A stretch of 60,002 nt of DNA from an uncultured Butyrivibrio sp. (GCA_947168935.1 CAMVNV010000003.1:1-60002); one strand, 5' to 3'. Counted from the stretch's first letter, positions 9,200 through 18,869 are shown. Program-made: numbers and translations. Notes: generated by a model not told the origin, from the sequence alone.

Positions 9200-10324
9200 T
9201 TATTCCTGCAAAACAAACACGCCGCTGAATTTACCGGGCTCTGTACCGCCCCATTCTGAAAAATCAAAGGTTGTATCTGAGATTCCTTCAACGGTTATAA
9301 TATATGTTTCATCATCCTTTTTTTCTATAGTGACGTTATAGGTCTCTCCGTCTGTCTTCCAGTTTTCTTTGCATTCCATTGTTTCTGAACTTGATCCGTC
9401 CCAAGGAAGGCTTAGAGAAAGGGATGCAGGAGAATCATCATCCGGGAAAAAGCTAAAGTAGCTTCCCATATAGTATGATGGGCTGAAATTTACGTATGCA
9501 TCTCCATTAGTACATCTATAAGATCTGTTCCAGATAGAATCGTCGCATATTCCGTTAAAAGCATCTTCTGCATTAACGTTGTAAAGAACATAATAATCAA
9601 CCGGAACCTGTTCAAAAATATCCAGGCTCATGAAGGTCCACGAAAGGCACTCATCGCTCATTTCTGAAAGGTCAGCTCCGGGAGCATAGATGATGAATTC
9701 ATCTGCACCTTCAAATCCATAAGGATCTGTGTATACATATAAAGTATCATCTATAATCTCCTGTGTTCCAATCTTGTCCTCATCTAAAAGTACAAGGTCA
9801 AGGAGCTTGGTCTTATAGATATAGTCCTTGTCTGTAGCCTCCGGATCAGAAAACTGGCCGGTAAAATCGCAAATATATAGTGTTCCATCAGGATAACCGT
9901 CGCCGGTATCGCCCATATCGTAATCATAATAGGAGCCAGTAAATGAGCCATCTTCATCAATCACGATCTCAGTTGCCCATCCACCTGCGCCGCTGGAAAA
10001 GTAAAACATTTCCGGAAAATCAGCAAAAATATTAAGTTCTTCGGTCTTAGCATCTTCATCTTCAACTTTAGATGCTTCAGCTACGCTTTCGTCAGATTCT
10101 GAACTATCATCTTTAGATGCAGCATCTTTGCCTGAATCTTTATTCTTATCCTTGTCTTTTTCTTCTTCGCTTGTTTCTTCAGTTGATGCTGTTTTTGAGT
10201 CATCTTTACCCTTGGCACTGCTATCAAGGGAAATATCTAAATCTGCACAGCCTGCAAGAAGCATTGAACATAACAACAACGATACTAATTCTTTATTTTT
10301 TTTACCAAAAAAAGATTTATACAT
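9200..10324 (-). CDS. Secreted lipoprotein, Asp/Glu/Lys-rich N-terminal linker
   Basis: Lipobox SMLLAGCADLD; low-complexity linker then globular region. Confidence 0.8.
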   Translation of the reverse strand: MYKSFFGKKNKELVSLLLCSMLLAGCADLDISLDSSAKGKDDSKTASTEETSEEEKDKDKNKDSGKDAASKDDSSESDESVAEASKVEDEDAKTEELNIFADFPEMFYFSSGAGGWATEIVIDEDGSFTGSYYDYDMGDTGDGYPDGTLYICDFTGQFSDPEATDKDYIYKTKLLDLVLLDEDKIGTQEIIDDTLYVYTDPYGFEGADEFIIYAPGADLSEMSDECLSWTFMSLDIFEQVPVDYYVLYNVNAEDAFNGICDDSIWNRSYRCTNGDAYVNFSPSYYMGSYFSFFPDDDSPASLSLSLPWDGSSSETMECKENWKTDGETYNVTIEKKDDETYIITVEGISDTTFDFSEWGGTEPGKFSGVFVLQE

Positions 10325-10368
10325 TTTGTAAAATACTCCTTTTGTGTATATGTAGTGATTCTATATGC

Positions 10369-10683
10369 TTAAATTATGTTGAGTATGTCTGAAAATCCTG
10401 TTACTTCGAAGATATCCTTAACTGCTGCACAGACGTTCTTGATATACATTTTGCCCTGCTTGTTCATGGCTTTCTGTGCTGCAAGCAAAACTCTAAGGCC
10501 AGCTGAAGAAATGTACTCAACTTTGTCCATGTCAAAAGTAAGTTCTGAGGAATTTCCAAGTTTTTCCTTAAGAACTGCCTCGAGTTCAGGAGCTGTTGTA
10601 GTATCAATTCTTCCTTCAAGAGTTACATTCATCTTACCATCTTCGTTTGTAGTATTGATATTCAGCATATTTTCCTCCTTCAA
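10369..10683 (-). CDS. STAS-domain protein (anti-sigma factor antagonist-like)
   Basis: GRIDTTTAPELEAVL...MDKVEYISSAGLRVLLAAQKAM. Confidence 0.9.
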   Translation of the reverse strand: MKEENMLNINTTNEDGKMNVTLEGRIDTTTAPELEAVLKEKLGNSSELTFDMDKVEYISSAGLRVLLAAQKAMNKQGKMYIKNVCAAVKDIFEVTGFSDILNII

Positions 10684-10817
10684 TAATCATCGAAAAATTA
10701 TTAAAACCTTAATTTGTATATCGGCTAATTTTATAGAACAATCAGACCGAAATAAATAGGTGTAAAACTTCATTCCAAGAAAGAAGCTCTTATTTCAAGG
10801 AAGAAAAAGGGGATTGA

Positions 10818-11906
10818 ATGATTTTTTTTAATAATATTAAAAATATTTTCTTTCCTGAATCAAATAAAGAGATCGATCACCAATTTGACCTTAGCAATAT
10901 GGTTTCTCTCAAGATAATATGTCTTGTCACATCTGCTATCGAAGGTCTTTCTTTGGCATCTTCATTTTTTAACCATTATGAGCATATTGATTTTGATACT
11001 ACTATCGTAGTTCTTACAGCAATTATTATCCTAAATCTGATTACAGCATTTGCTGCTGATCTGTTCATTAAGCAAAAGATCAGGGGACATAAGGCTGCTG
11101 TAGGCATTGCAGCAACATCTGTTACTATCATGGCTATTTTCGCTATGTATGTGTCATACATGAATTATAAAGTGGACAGGCAGATCATTATCTTCTACGC
11201 AGTAAATGTCTGCTTTATCAGTTTTATTCATATTGCACCGCTGTTCCAGTTTTTATTCTTATTGGTTGAGCATTCAATATTCTATTATTTCTTGTATAAC
11301 TATGACGGCGCAAAAGGCATCATTGTGCCCAATGCGATCATTTATCTTCTTCTAGTCATTTTTGCAAGTCAGATCAGCTATCATAGAGAGTTTAAATTTG
11401 TTGCATCCAATTACAATGTCAAGCTTATGGCGGAAAAGTTTGAGCAAAAGTCTGCTCAGGACCAGCTTACAGGTCTTTTGAACAGATATGCACTTGATAG
11501 TATACCTGACTATGAAAATCCTGTACGCTGCCAGATCGCCATGGCTGATATCGACCAGTTCAAGATCTTCAATGACAAATACGGACATTTAAAGGGTGAT
11601 GAAGTTCTTAAAATAACTGCATCAACTCTTCTTGACGTGTTCAGAAAAAAAGACTGCTACCGCTATGGAGGCGATGAGTTCCTGGTTGTAGCTATCAATC
11701 TTTCTGAAGATGCTTTCAGAGACAGGCTTGCACTCTGGGAAAAGAAGCTTGCTGTAGCAAAGATCGAAGATGTCGAAGATCCTATAAAGATCAGCTATGG
11801 CGTAACATCAGGCATTATCAGTTCTAAAGATGACATGTTCAAACTTATCAAAGAAGCTGACGAAAAGCTGTATTCTATAAAACACATACATCATCAGGGC
11901 TTGTGA
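10818..11906 (+). CDS. Membrane-associated GGDEF protein, paralogue of 2775-3959
   Basis: Hydrophobic N-terminus; DQLTGLLNRYALDS, YRYGGDEF. Confidence 0.92.
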   Translation: MIFFNNIKNIFFPESNKEIDHQFDLSNMVSLKIICLVTSAIEGLSLASSFFNHYEHIDFDTTIVVLTAIIILNLITAFAADLFIKQKIRGHKAAVGIAATSVTIMAIFAMYVSYMNYKVDRQIIIFYAVNVCFISFIHIAPLFQFLFLLVEHSIFYYFLYNYDGAKGIIVPNAIIYLLLVIFASQISYHREFKFVASNYNVKLMAEKFEQKSAQDQLTGLLNRYALDSIPDYENPVRCQIAMADIDQFKIFNDKYGHLKGDEVLKITASTLLDVFRKKDCYRYGGDEFLVVAINLSEDAFRDRLALWEKKLAVAKIEDVEDPIKISYGVTSGIISSKDDMFKLIKEADEKLYSIKHIHHQGL

Positions 11907-11915
11907 TATATTCTG

Positions 11916-13184
11916 TTAGTTCGGATCATTTTTTCTCAGATTAGTTGCTACAACTTTTTCAATAGCGTCTATATTAAAGGGCTTGGATACATGGGCATTC
12001 ATGCCCGCTTCAAGCGCTTTTTGCACATCTTCTTCAAAGGCATTACCAGTCATTGCTATGATGGGTATACTATTTGCATCTTTTTTGCTACTGCCTCTTA
12101 TAAGTCGCGTAGCTTCGTAGCCATTAAGCTGCGGCATCATGATATCCATAAGAATAAGATCATAAGTATTATCCGGACTTGATGTATACTTATCGACTGC
12201 CGCTCTTCCATCCGGCACAGTCTCTATCTTTGCTCCCTGATCCAAAATAATCTCAGATAAAAGCTCTCTGTTAAGATCGTTGTCTTCTGCAGCAAGGATA
12301 TTTAAACCTTTTAAAATGCCCTTAAAAGAAGAAACTTCAGGAACTACCGGCCTTTCATCCAGGCCGCAGGACACTTCTCCAGTTAGCATCATGGGAATCA
12401 TAACAATAAAGGTTGTGCCAACCCCAAGCTCACTTTCAAAGGATATAGTGCCGCCCATCATCTCTATCATGTTCTTGATTAGTGCAAGTCCCAAGCCAGT
12501 TCCGCCGGGATCAGGGATACCGCTTTGCTGTTCTCTTCCAAATGGTGTGAAAAGAGTTTTTTGGAACTCTTCTGACATGCCTCGTCCGTTATCTGAAACT
12601 TCAAAGAATACGTCTACATAGCCGCATCTGTCAGACTCTCTGTCTCTGACCATAAGGTTGATATCGCCGCCTTCACTTGTATATTTGCATGAATTGGACA
12701 AAAGGTTCAGGAGAATCTGCTTAAGATAGTTTTCATCGCAGCAGACGGACCTGTTTTGAAGCTGATCTAAACTAATAGAAAACTTCTGATTTTTTTGGTG
12801 AACCTGAGCTATTATTATCTCGTTTATATCCTGAATGCATTGATCAAGGTCAAATACATCATTTTTAAGAACTATAGAACCTGATTCTATCTTGGATATG
12901 TTAAGGACATCCTCAATGATACCAAGCATGTAATCACTTGATTTAAGGATCTTCCCTGCCTGATCATGGACTTTTTGTGCGTTAAATGAATGGTTTTTGA
13001 TAAGAGTTGCAAATCCGATTATTGCATTAAGAGGCGAGCGAATATCATGTGACATTCGCGATATGAAATCCTGCTGGATGCTGCTCTTATGCCTAAGAGC
13101 CTCAAGCTCTTCTCTCAGGGCAGCATTTTCTTTGGTTAAGGCTTCAACACTGTTATTCATATTTTCGGAATTTGAATTATTCAC
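11916..13184 (-). CDS. Hybrid sensor histidine kinase / response regulator; probable GTG start at 13184
   Basis: FISRMSHDIRSPLNAIIGF, GTGLGLALIKNM, C-terminal receiver (DLILMDIMMPQLNGYEATRLIR); AAGGAG before GTG; upstream ORF extension encodes repeat DNA. Confidence 0.9.
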   Translation of the reverse strand: MNNSNSENMNNSVEALTKENAALREELEALRHKSSIQQDFISRMSHDIRSPLNAIIGFATLIKNHSFNAQKVHDQAGKILKSSDYMLGIIEDVLNISKIESGSIVLKNDVFDLDQCIQDINEIIIAQVHQKNQKFSISLDQLQNRSVCCDENYLKQILLNLLSNSCKYTSEGGDINLMVRDRESDRCGYVDVFFEVSDNGRGMSEEFQKTLFTPFGREQQSGIPDPGGTGLGLALIKNMIEMMGGTISFESELGVGTTFIVMIPMMLTGEVSCGLDERPVVPEVSSFKGILKGLNILAAEDNDLNRELLSEIILDQGAKIETVPDGRAAVDKYTSSPDNTYDLILMDIMMPQLNGYEATRLIRGSSKKDANSIPIIAMTGNAFEEDVQKALEAGMNAHVSKPFNIDAIEKVVATNLRKNDPN

Positions 13185-13205
13185 GTGTTTGACTCCTTGC
13201 GGACG

Positions 13206-13281
13206 TGGATGCATTCCCATGTACCATTTACAGGATGTAACTAAGTACATGTTTGGGAATGCATGGATGCATTCCCATGTA
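13206..13281. repeat. Arm-repeat element, locus A
   Basis: Direct repeat TGGATGCATTCCCATGTA at 13206-13223 and 13264-13281, with GGGAATGCAT inverted between them. Confidence 0.9.
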
Positions 13282-13443
13282 TAAATATTATATCGCAATT
13301 CCGATTATACATAAATAAATTTGCGAAACGATATTGCTATCTTCTTGTGCTAAAATATATGCATAAGGATATAGCGACCTTCTGATGGCCGCAGAAGAAA
13401 TATATAGACAGGGAAGTTCTTATTTATTTGCAGGGGGAATCTA

Positions 13444-14601
13444 ATGCAGAATAATATCGCTTCAGATAATCTGAAATATTACCAGGAAATGGATAAAGAA
13501 AATATACAGAAGTTCAGGGAAGTACTTGCTACTCTACCTGATTTTTGCAAGGCATACTTCAGGTCTATCGCTGAAAACACAGCAGTCAGAACAAGGCTTG
13601 GCTATGCCTATGACATAAGGATCTTCTTTGAATTCCTTCACGAGACCAATTCAGCTTTGAAGGGAATCGATATCAAAGATTTTAAGATCGAGATCCTTGA
13701 TATGATCACAAGAGACGACCTTGAAGAATACCTTGAATATGTATCCTTGTACGATAAAGATGGCAAGGAATTCACTAATTCTGAGAATGGTAAAAAAAGA
13801 AAAATAGCAGCCATAAGATCTATGTACAACTATTTCTTCAAAACTGACAGAATCAAGACCAATGCTCCGTCCAAGATCAACACACCAAAGTCCCATGAAA
13901 AAGCCATCATAAGACTTGAACCCAATGAAGTTAAGCAGATGCTGGACGTTGTTGAAGACGGCGAAAAGCTAACTAAAGCTCAGAAGAAATTCCATGATAA
14001 GACCAAAGTCCGCGACACAGCTATAGTTACTCTCCTTCTTGGAACCGGAATCCGTGTATCTGAGTGTGTTGGACTTGATATCGAAGATATTGATTTTAAT
14101 ACTAATGGTATAAGGATCCACCGAAAAGGTGGTAACGAATCAATCGTATATTTTGGCCAGGAGGTTGAGGATGCTCTTAAAGCCTACCTGTCACAGCGAA
14201 ACCTCATCGTTGCTAATTCGGGCCATGAGGAAGCTCTCTTCCTATCACTTCAGAACCGCAGGATCACTGTAAGAGCCGTTGAGAATCTGGTTAAAAAATA
14301 TGCGTCTAACGTTACTACGCTAAAGAAGATCACACCTCATAAGCTTCGTAGTACCTTTGGTACAAACCTCTATAACGAGACAGGGGATATTTACCTTGTA
14401 GCGGATGTTTTGGGCCACAAGGACGTAAATACTACCCGTAAGCATTACGCGGCCCAGAGTGACGCTAACAGACGCCACGCAGCTAAGATGGTACACCTCA
14501 GGGATGGGAATAATAATGAAGCCGGTAATGATGTTATAAATAATGATACCAGTGACATAGTTCACCATGATTTAGATGATGACGCTTTCTGGAATTTTTG
14601 A
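13444..14601 (+). CDS. Tyrosine recombinase/integrase (Xer-like)
   Basis: GTGIRVSE, RKGG, HKLRSTFGTNL, LGHKDVNTTRKHYA catalytic motifs. Confidence 0.92.
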   Translation: MQNNIASDNLKYYQEMDKENIQKFREVLATLPDFCKAYFRSIAENTAVRTRLGYAYDIRIFFEFLHETNSALKGIDIKDFKIEILDMITRDDLEEYLEYVSLYDKDGKEFTNSENGKKRKIAAIRSMYNYFFKTDRIKTNAPSKINTPKSHEKAIIRLEPNEVKQMLDVVEDGEKLTKAQKKFHDKTKVRDTAIVTLLLGTGIRVSECVGLDIEDIDFNTNGIRIHRKGGNESIVYFGQEVEDALKAYLSQRNLIVANSGHEEALFLSLQNRRITVRAVENLVKKYASNVTTLKKITPHKLRSTFGTNLYNETGDIYLVADVLGHKDVNTTRKHYAAQSDANRRHAAKMVHLRDGNNNEAGNDVINNDTSDIVHHDLDDDAFWNF

Positions 14602-14620
14602 GATTTACTAATACTTGGAA

Positions 14621-14787
14621 TTCAAGGCTGCTACAATTATTATCATAATCCGATTTTAAAAAAAGCCAGATATATCTTAACGTCTTAGGAGCGAAAGTAC
14701 AGCGTGTTAACGAAAGCGGATAAGGCGTTTAGAAATATCTGGCTTTTTTTAATTGAGGTTTATGATAATAATTGTAGCAGCCTTGAA
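14621..14787. repeat. Long palindromic element P1
   Basis: Perfect 27-bp arms TTCAAGGCTGCTACAATTATTATCATA (14621-14647 / 14761-14787) plus inner arms AAAAAAAGCCAGATAT. Confidence 0.95.
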
Positions 14788-14806
14788 GGCAAAGTCTAAC
14801 AGCAAA

Positions 14807-15169
14807 TCAAAGTTCAGATGCTTCGATCTGCTGTCCATCTCTCCAGATTCTCTCGAGATCGTAGAACTTTCTGTTTTCTTCATCGAAGATGTGGATGATG
14901 ATATCGCCGTAATCCATAAGGATCCACTTAGCGCCTTCATATCCTTCGATGTCCTTAGCTTCGTAGCCTGCTCTTCCAAGAGCTTCATCTACGTGATCAC
15001 CAAGAGCCTTAACCTGCTTGGTGCTTGAGCCACTTGCAATGATAAAAAGGTCAGCCATAACTGATACTTCGCTGATATCAAGTGCTCTAACGTCTACTGC
15101 TTTTGTATCTTCAAGTGCTTTGATGGCAAGTCTTGCCATTTCTTTTGACTTCTCTGTAATATTACTCAA
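14807..15169 (-). CDS. rsfS: Ribosome silencing factor RsfS
   Basis: RsfS/Iojap-like sequence (DTKAVDVRALDISEVSVMADLFIIASGSS; GYEGAKWILMDYGDIIIHIF) and synteny. Confidence 0.93.
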   Translation of the reverse strand: MSNITEKSKEMARLAIKALEDTKAVDVRALDISEVSVMADLFIIASGSSTKQVKALGDHVDEALGRAGYEAKDIEGYEGAKWILMDYGDIIIHIFDEENRKFYDLERIWRDGQQIEASEL

Positions 15170-15762
15170 ATCTTTTCACCTTTCTGTAACTTAGTTTTAT
15201 AAAACTCATAGGTCTGGATCGTCATAGGATCCATTTCATCATCCTGTCCGCCCAGATAATCAAGGGAGTTCTTTAAGATATGGTATACGGCCTTGTCAAG
15301 GTCAGACAGGGCTTCTTTTCTTATAACTTCCATATCCTTGAGCATCCTTCTGTTGGGCTCTATGAAATCAGCTGTAAAGATGATCTTATCAAGCTTGGTC
15401 ATATCAGGTCTTCCGGTTGTATGATATCTTATTGCATCAAGTATATACTGATCATCTATATCATATTTGTGTTTTGCAAGACACATACCGGCTTTAGCGT
15501 GTATAAGCTTTTGATTTCTCATCTCAACATCTGTTAGCTCTACGCCATACTTCTTGCAGATCTCGATCTGCTCGCTATGGGGAATACACTTGGCACAGTC
15601 ATGAAGCATTCCGGCTATGATAGCCTTTTCAATGTCTTCATCAAACACAAATGCCATGTTGGCTGCTGTATAAGCAACTCCAAGTGTATGATCAAATCTG
15701 TCCTTTTTAAGAACCTTCTCCATCTCTATGCGGTACTTCTGAGATGCTTCAATAATCTTCAT
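15166..15762 (-). CDS. yqeK: HD-domain hydrolase YqeK
   Basis: HD motif GMLHDCAK; synteny with nadD and rsfS. Confidence 0.9.
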   Translation of the reverse strand: MKIIEASQKYRIEMEKVLKKDRFDHTLGVAYTAANMAFVFDEDIEKAIIAGMLHDCAKCIPHSEQIEICKKYGVELTDVEMRNQKLIHAKAGMCLAKHKYDIDDQYILDAIRYHTTGRPDMTKLDKIIFTADFIEPNRRMLKDMEVIRKEALSDLDKAVYHILKNSLDYLGGQDDEMDPMTIQTYEFYKTKLQKGEKI

Positions 15763-15782
15763 TATGGAGAATCCTTTCAAAG

Positions 15783-15853
15783 TGTATTTCTATGTGTCAG
15801 ATACAGGATGTATCTAAGAACATGTTCAGAAATACATGGATGTATTTCTATGT
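15783..15853. repeat. Arm-repeat element, locus B
   Basis: TGTATTTCTATGT at 15783-15795 and 15841-15853, with AGAAATACA inverted between them. Confidence 0.88.
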
Positions 15854-16536
15854 TAAGGAATAATCTTATCAGGTGCTTCCATGATATCTTCTTCTACGCC
15901 GCTGTTTTCACTGTAGAGTCCCTTTAATGCAATGTACTCGATACAGCTTTCCGGAAGCAGATATTTGATAGACTTGTCAGCCTTAACTCTTTCTCTGATC
16001 ATTGTAGAAGAAATCTCGATCCTGCCCATTCTGATGGACTCGATCTTTGCTTCAGGTACCATCTTTGTAAGCTCATTGATACGGTTTTGAAGGTTTTCTT
16101 CATCTGTATCATCACGAACAGCTGCAAGTATGGTGCAGGCTCTAAGTACATCTTCATAGCGAACCCATTTATCGATCTGATTAAGGGTATCAGCACCAAC
16201 TATAAAATACAGCTCATCTCCGGGATACATCTCTGAAAGCTGCTCCAGAGTCTCTATTGTATAGGTATCACCGGGTCTGTCTATCTCTATTCTTGATACT
16301 TTGAAGAAAGGGTTATCCTCAGTAGCTTTTTTTACAAGCTGATATCTGATCTCTCCACTTGGTATATCCTGACCTCTTTTAAAATATGATTCACCGCTTG
16401 GGATGAAGATTACTCGGTCAAGTTTAAACTGCTCTCTGGCACATTCTGCAACAAATAAGTGAGCATAATGAATAGGATTAAAGGTTCCACCTATTATTCC
16501 AATACGTCTTTTTTCCATACTAGCTATCCCTTTCAA
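15853..16536 (-). CDS. nadD: Nicotinate-nucleotide adenylyltransferase
   Basis: GIIGGTFNPIHYAHLFVAE; ISSTMIRERV. Confidence 0.93.
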   Translation of the reverse strand: MKGIASMEKRRIGIIGGTFNPIHYAHLFVAECAREQFKLDRVIFIPSGESYFKRGQDIPSGEIRYQLVKKATEDNPFFKVSRIEIDRPGDTYTIETLEQLSEMYPGDELYFIVGADTLNQIDKWVRYEDVLRACTILAAVRDDTDEENLQNRINELTKMVPEAKIESIRMGRIEISSTMIRERVKADKSIKYLLPESCIEYIALKGLYSENSGVEEDIMEAPDKIIP

Positions 16537-16561
16537 TATTCACGTTTTAATTGCATGTGTT

Positions 16562-16736
16562 ATACATAAAGTATGACTTCTTGAATGTAAATTACAGAAA
16601 CGCGCATTTACTGCGTGTTTCGTGATTCAGTGAGTCTGTAGGTAAATAGGCCCAATGCCGAAGGCATTCTCAATTGGCCTATTTACTGCATTTTTGAATC
16701 TTTGATTCAAAAATGTATAAGTATCACTTTATGTAT
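16562..16736 (+). repeat. Three-hairpin element, locus D
   Basis: GAAACGCGCA-TTTAC-TGCGTGTTTC, AATAGGCC..GGCCTATT, CATTTTTGAATC-TTT-GATTCAAAAATG; flanking ATACATAAAGT inverted ends. Confidence 0.9.
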
Positions 16737-16804
16737 TAACACACCTATTGTTATAATAGCACAATGCAAGAGTAGTGTTTATTAAGAACAGATTAAAAAT
16801 ATCA

Positions 16805-17122
16805 TCATTTTCTAGGAAGAATAATTTCTGGATTCTCCTGGAATCTCTTGTAAAGAACAACCTTACGTCCGATTACTTCAACAAGGTCTGATCTTGTACG
16901 CTCTGCAAGCATGATTCCTGCTGTCTTAACATCTTCAGGACAGTTCTTAAGAATTGTGATCTTTATAAGTTCTCTTGTATTAAATGCTTCTGAAATAGCT
17001 CCAATTACTTCAGGAGATACGGCACTTTTTCCAACCTGGAAAAGTGGATCTGTTGTCTGAGCAAGGCTTCTTAAATAAGCTCTCTGTTTACTTGTAAACT
17101 GCATATATTCCTTTCTTGCCAT
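16805..17122 (-). CDS. yhbY: YhbY-family RNA-binding protein
   Basis: LTSKQRAYLRSLAQ-like start, FQVGKSAVSPEVI; synteny. Confidence 0.9.
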   Translation of the reverse strand: MARKEYMQFTSKQRAYLRSLAQTTDPLFQVGKSAVSPEVIGAISEAFNTRELIKITILKNCPEDVKTAGIMLAERTRSDLVEVIGRKVVLYKRFQENPEIILPRK

Positions 17123-17246
17123 CGCAGCAAAATGTCTGCGTTATGGTCTTATTCTACACAACGAAACTCTCTCTTAACTTTGTTACATCCAAAAAATGAA
17201 TCCATAAATGATTCTTATTCTTCGACATCAGTTTTTTATGATCTAA

Positions 17247-18638
17247 TTATTCCTCGAAATCTGACTCGTCAAAGTCTTCATCATCCATATCTTCCGGATA
17301 AAAATCATCATCCATCTCGTCAGGTGACTTTGTATCAGCATTTCTGTAATAATCAAATGCAAGACCATACATACGAACTGTATCGCCTTCCTGGATTCCC
17401 AACGCTTCGAGCTTGTCCAGAATTCCGTTTTCTGCAAGGAAGTTCTGGAAGAATGCAAATCCTTTTTCAGAATCAAGGTTGGTATAACCAAGCATCTTCT
17501 CGATCTTAGGACCTTCAACGACATATTCGTGCTCTTTGCTGTCGTATTCAACAGTGAAGGCTTCGTTGACAGTCTTAAGCTCAACTTCAGGATCATATTC
17601 CTGATCGTAAACAACAGGCTTTTCGCCAAGTTCTTCGAGATTGGTACTTACATAGTATAAAAGCTCTTTAAGTCCCTTACCTGTAAGTGTAGAAAGAGGA
17701 AATACTTTAACACCCTTTGGCTCAAACTCAGCTCTGATTTTGTCTACAACCTCTTTAGCCTCTTCTTCTGTAAGCATATCAAGCTTGTTGGCTGCAATGA
17801 TCTGCTTCTTGCTTCCAAGGTCTGAGTTGTAGTTAGCAAGTTCCTTGTTAATTGCATATATATCTTCAATCGGGTCTCTGCCTTCTGTACTTGCGGCATC
17901 AACCACGTGAATGATCATTCTGGTTCTGTCTATGTGACGGAGGAACTCATGTCCAAGACCTGCACCTTCTGATGCGCCTTCGATAAGTCCTGGGATATCA
18001 GCCACTACAAATCCCTTGGCATCATCAAGGTCTACAACGCCCAGCATAGGTGTAAGTGTAGTGAAGTGATAGTTTGCAACCTTAGGCTTAGCATTGGATA
18101 CCTTTGAAAGGAATGTTGACTTACCAACATTAGGGAATCCAGCAAGACCTACGTCTGCAATAACTTTAAGCTCTAATATGAGCTCAAGTTCCTTGGCCGG
18201 CTGTCCTGGCTGTGCATACTTAGGTGCCTGCATTGTTGATGTGGCATAATGCATGTTGCCGTTACCGCCTCTTCCGCCTTTTAAAATTGTAACTCTCTGA
18301 TTTTCGCCTGACATATCGGCAATGACTTTGCCGCTTACGGCTTCTTTGATAACAGTGCCTTCAGGAACTCTTAAAACGATGTCATCACCGGACTTACCGG
18401 TACATCTGTTCTGGCCGCCTTCTGCACCATCAACTGCCTTGTATTTTCCACCATAGTGGTAATCTGACAGTGTATTAAGACCGTTATCTACCTGAAAGAT
18501 AACGTCGCCGCCTTTTCCGCCGTCTCCGCCGTTAGGGCCGCCATTTGCAACGAATTTTTCTCTTCTGAAAGAAACGTGGCCGTCGCCGCCTTTTCCGCTT
18601 CTTACGTAAATTCTTGCCTGATCTACAAACTGAGGCAT
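17247..18638 (-). CDS. obgE: GTPase ObgE
   Basis: Glycine-rich Obg domain, GFPNVGKSTFLS, ADIPGLIEGAS. Confidence 0.96.
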   Translation of the reverse strand: MPQFVDQARIYVRSGKGGDGHVSFRREKFVANGGPNGGDGGKGGDVIFQVDNGLNTLSDYHYGGKYKAVDGAEGGQNRCTGKSGDDIVLRVPEGTVIKEAVSGKVIADMSGENQRVTILKGGRGGNGNMHYATSTMQAPKYAQPGQPAKELELILELKVIADVGLAGFPNVGKSTFLSKVSNAKPKVANYHFTTLTPMLGVVDLDDAKGFVVADIPGLIEGASEGAGLGHEFLRHIDRTRMIIHVVDAASTEGRDPIEDIYAINKELANYNSDLGSKKQIIAANKLDMLTEEEAKEVVDKIRAEFEPKGVKVFPLSTLTGKGLKELLYYVSTNLEELGEKPVVYDQEYDPEVELKTVNEAFTVEYDSKEHEYVVEGPKIEKMLGYTNLDSEKGFAFFQNFLAENGILDKLEALGIQEGDTVRMYGLAFDYYRNADTKSPDEMDDDFYPEDMDDEDFDESDFEE

Positions 18639-18806
18639 CTTATACTCCGTTTCTGACCGTCATCACAGAGGCTCATCGCCTCCATTCCATCAGTCACATA
18701 AGATTGATGATTTCCATTGAAAATCATCAACTTTGGACTTGTAAACATGTCCTTGAGATTGATAATTATCTCTGAAAAAAATCAACGTTGTTAATGTTAA
18801 AAAAAG

Positions 18807-18838
18807 GGGCTCCGAACTTATGCGTCCGGAGTCCCCAA
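18807..18838 (-). terminator. Terminator hairpin downstream of rpmA
   Basis: Minus strand GGGGACTCCGG...CGGAGCCCC followed by TTTTTTT. Confidence 0.8.
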
Positions 18839-18869
18839 TAGTTGCTCAAAACATGCGCTAAATAATAAA

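Noticed and set aside
10117-10392. Plus-strand ORFs at 10117 and 10128
   Set aside because: Antisense to the lipoprotein low-complexity linker; no RBS or homology cue.
12280-12621. Plus-strand ORF of 113 aa
   Set aside because: Antisense to conserved histidine kinase coding sequence; no recognisable motif.
13185-13298. N-terminal extension of the hybrid kinase ORF (MRYNIYTWECIHAFPNMYLVTSCKWYMGMHPRPQG)
   Set aside because: Encoded mainly by arm-repeat DNA; a GTG start with a good RBS exists at 13184.
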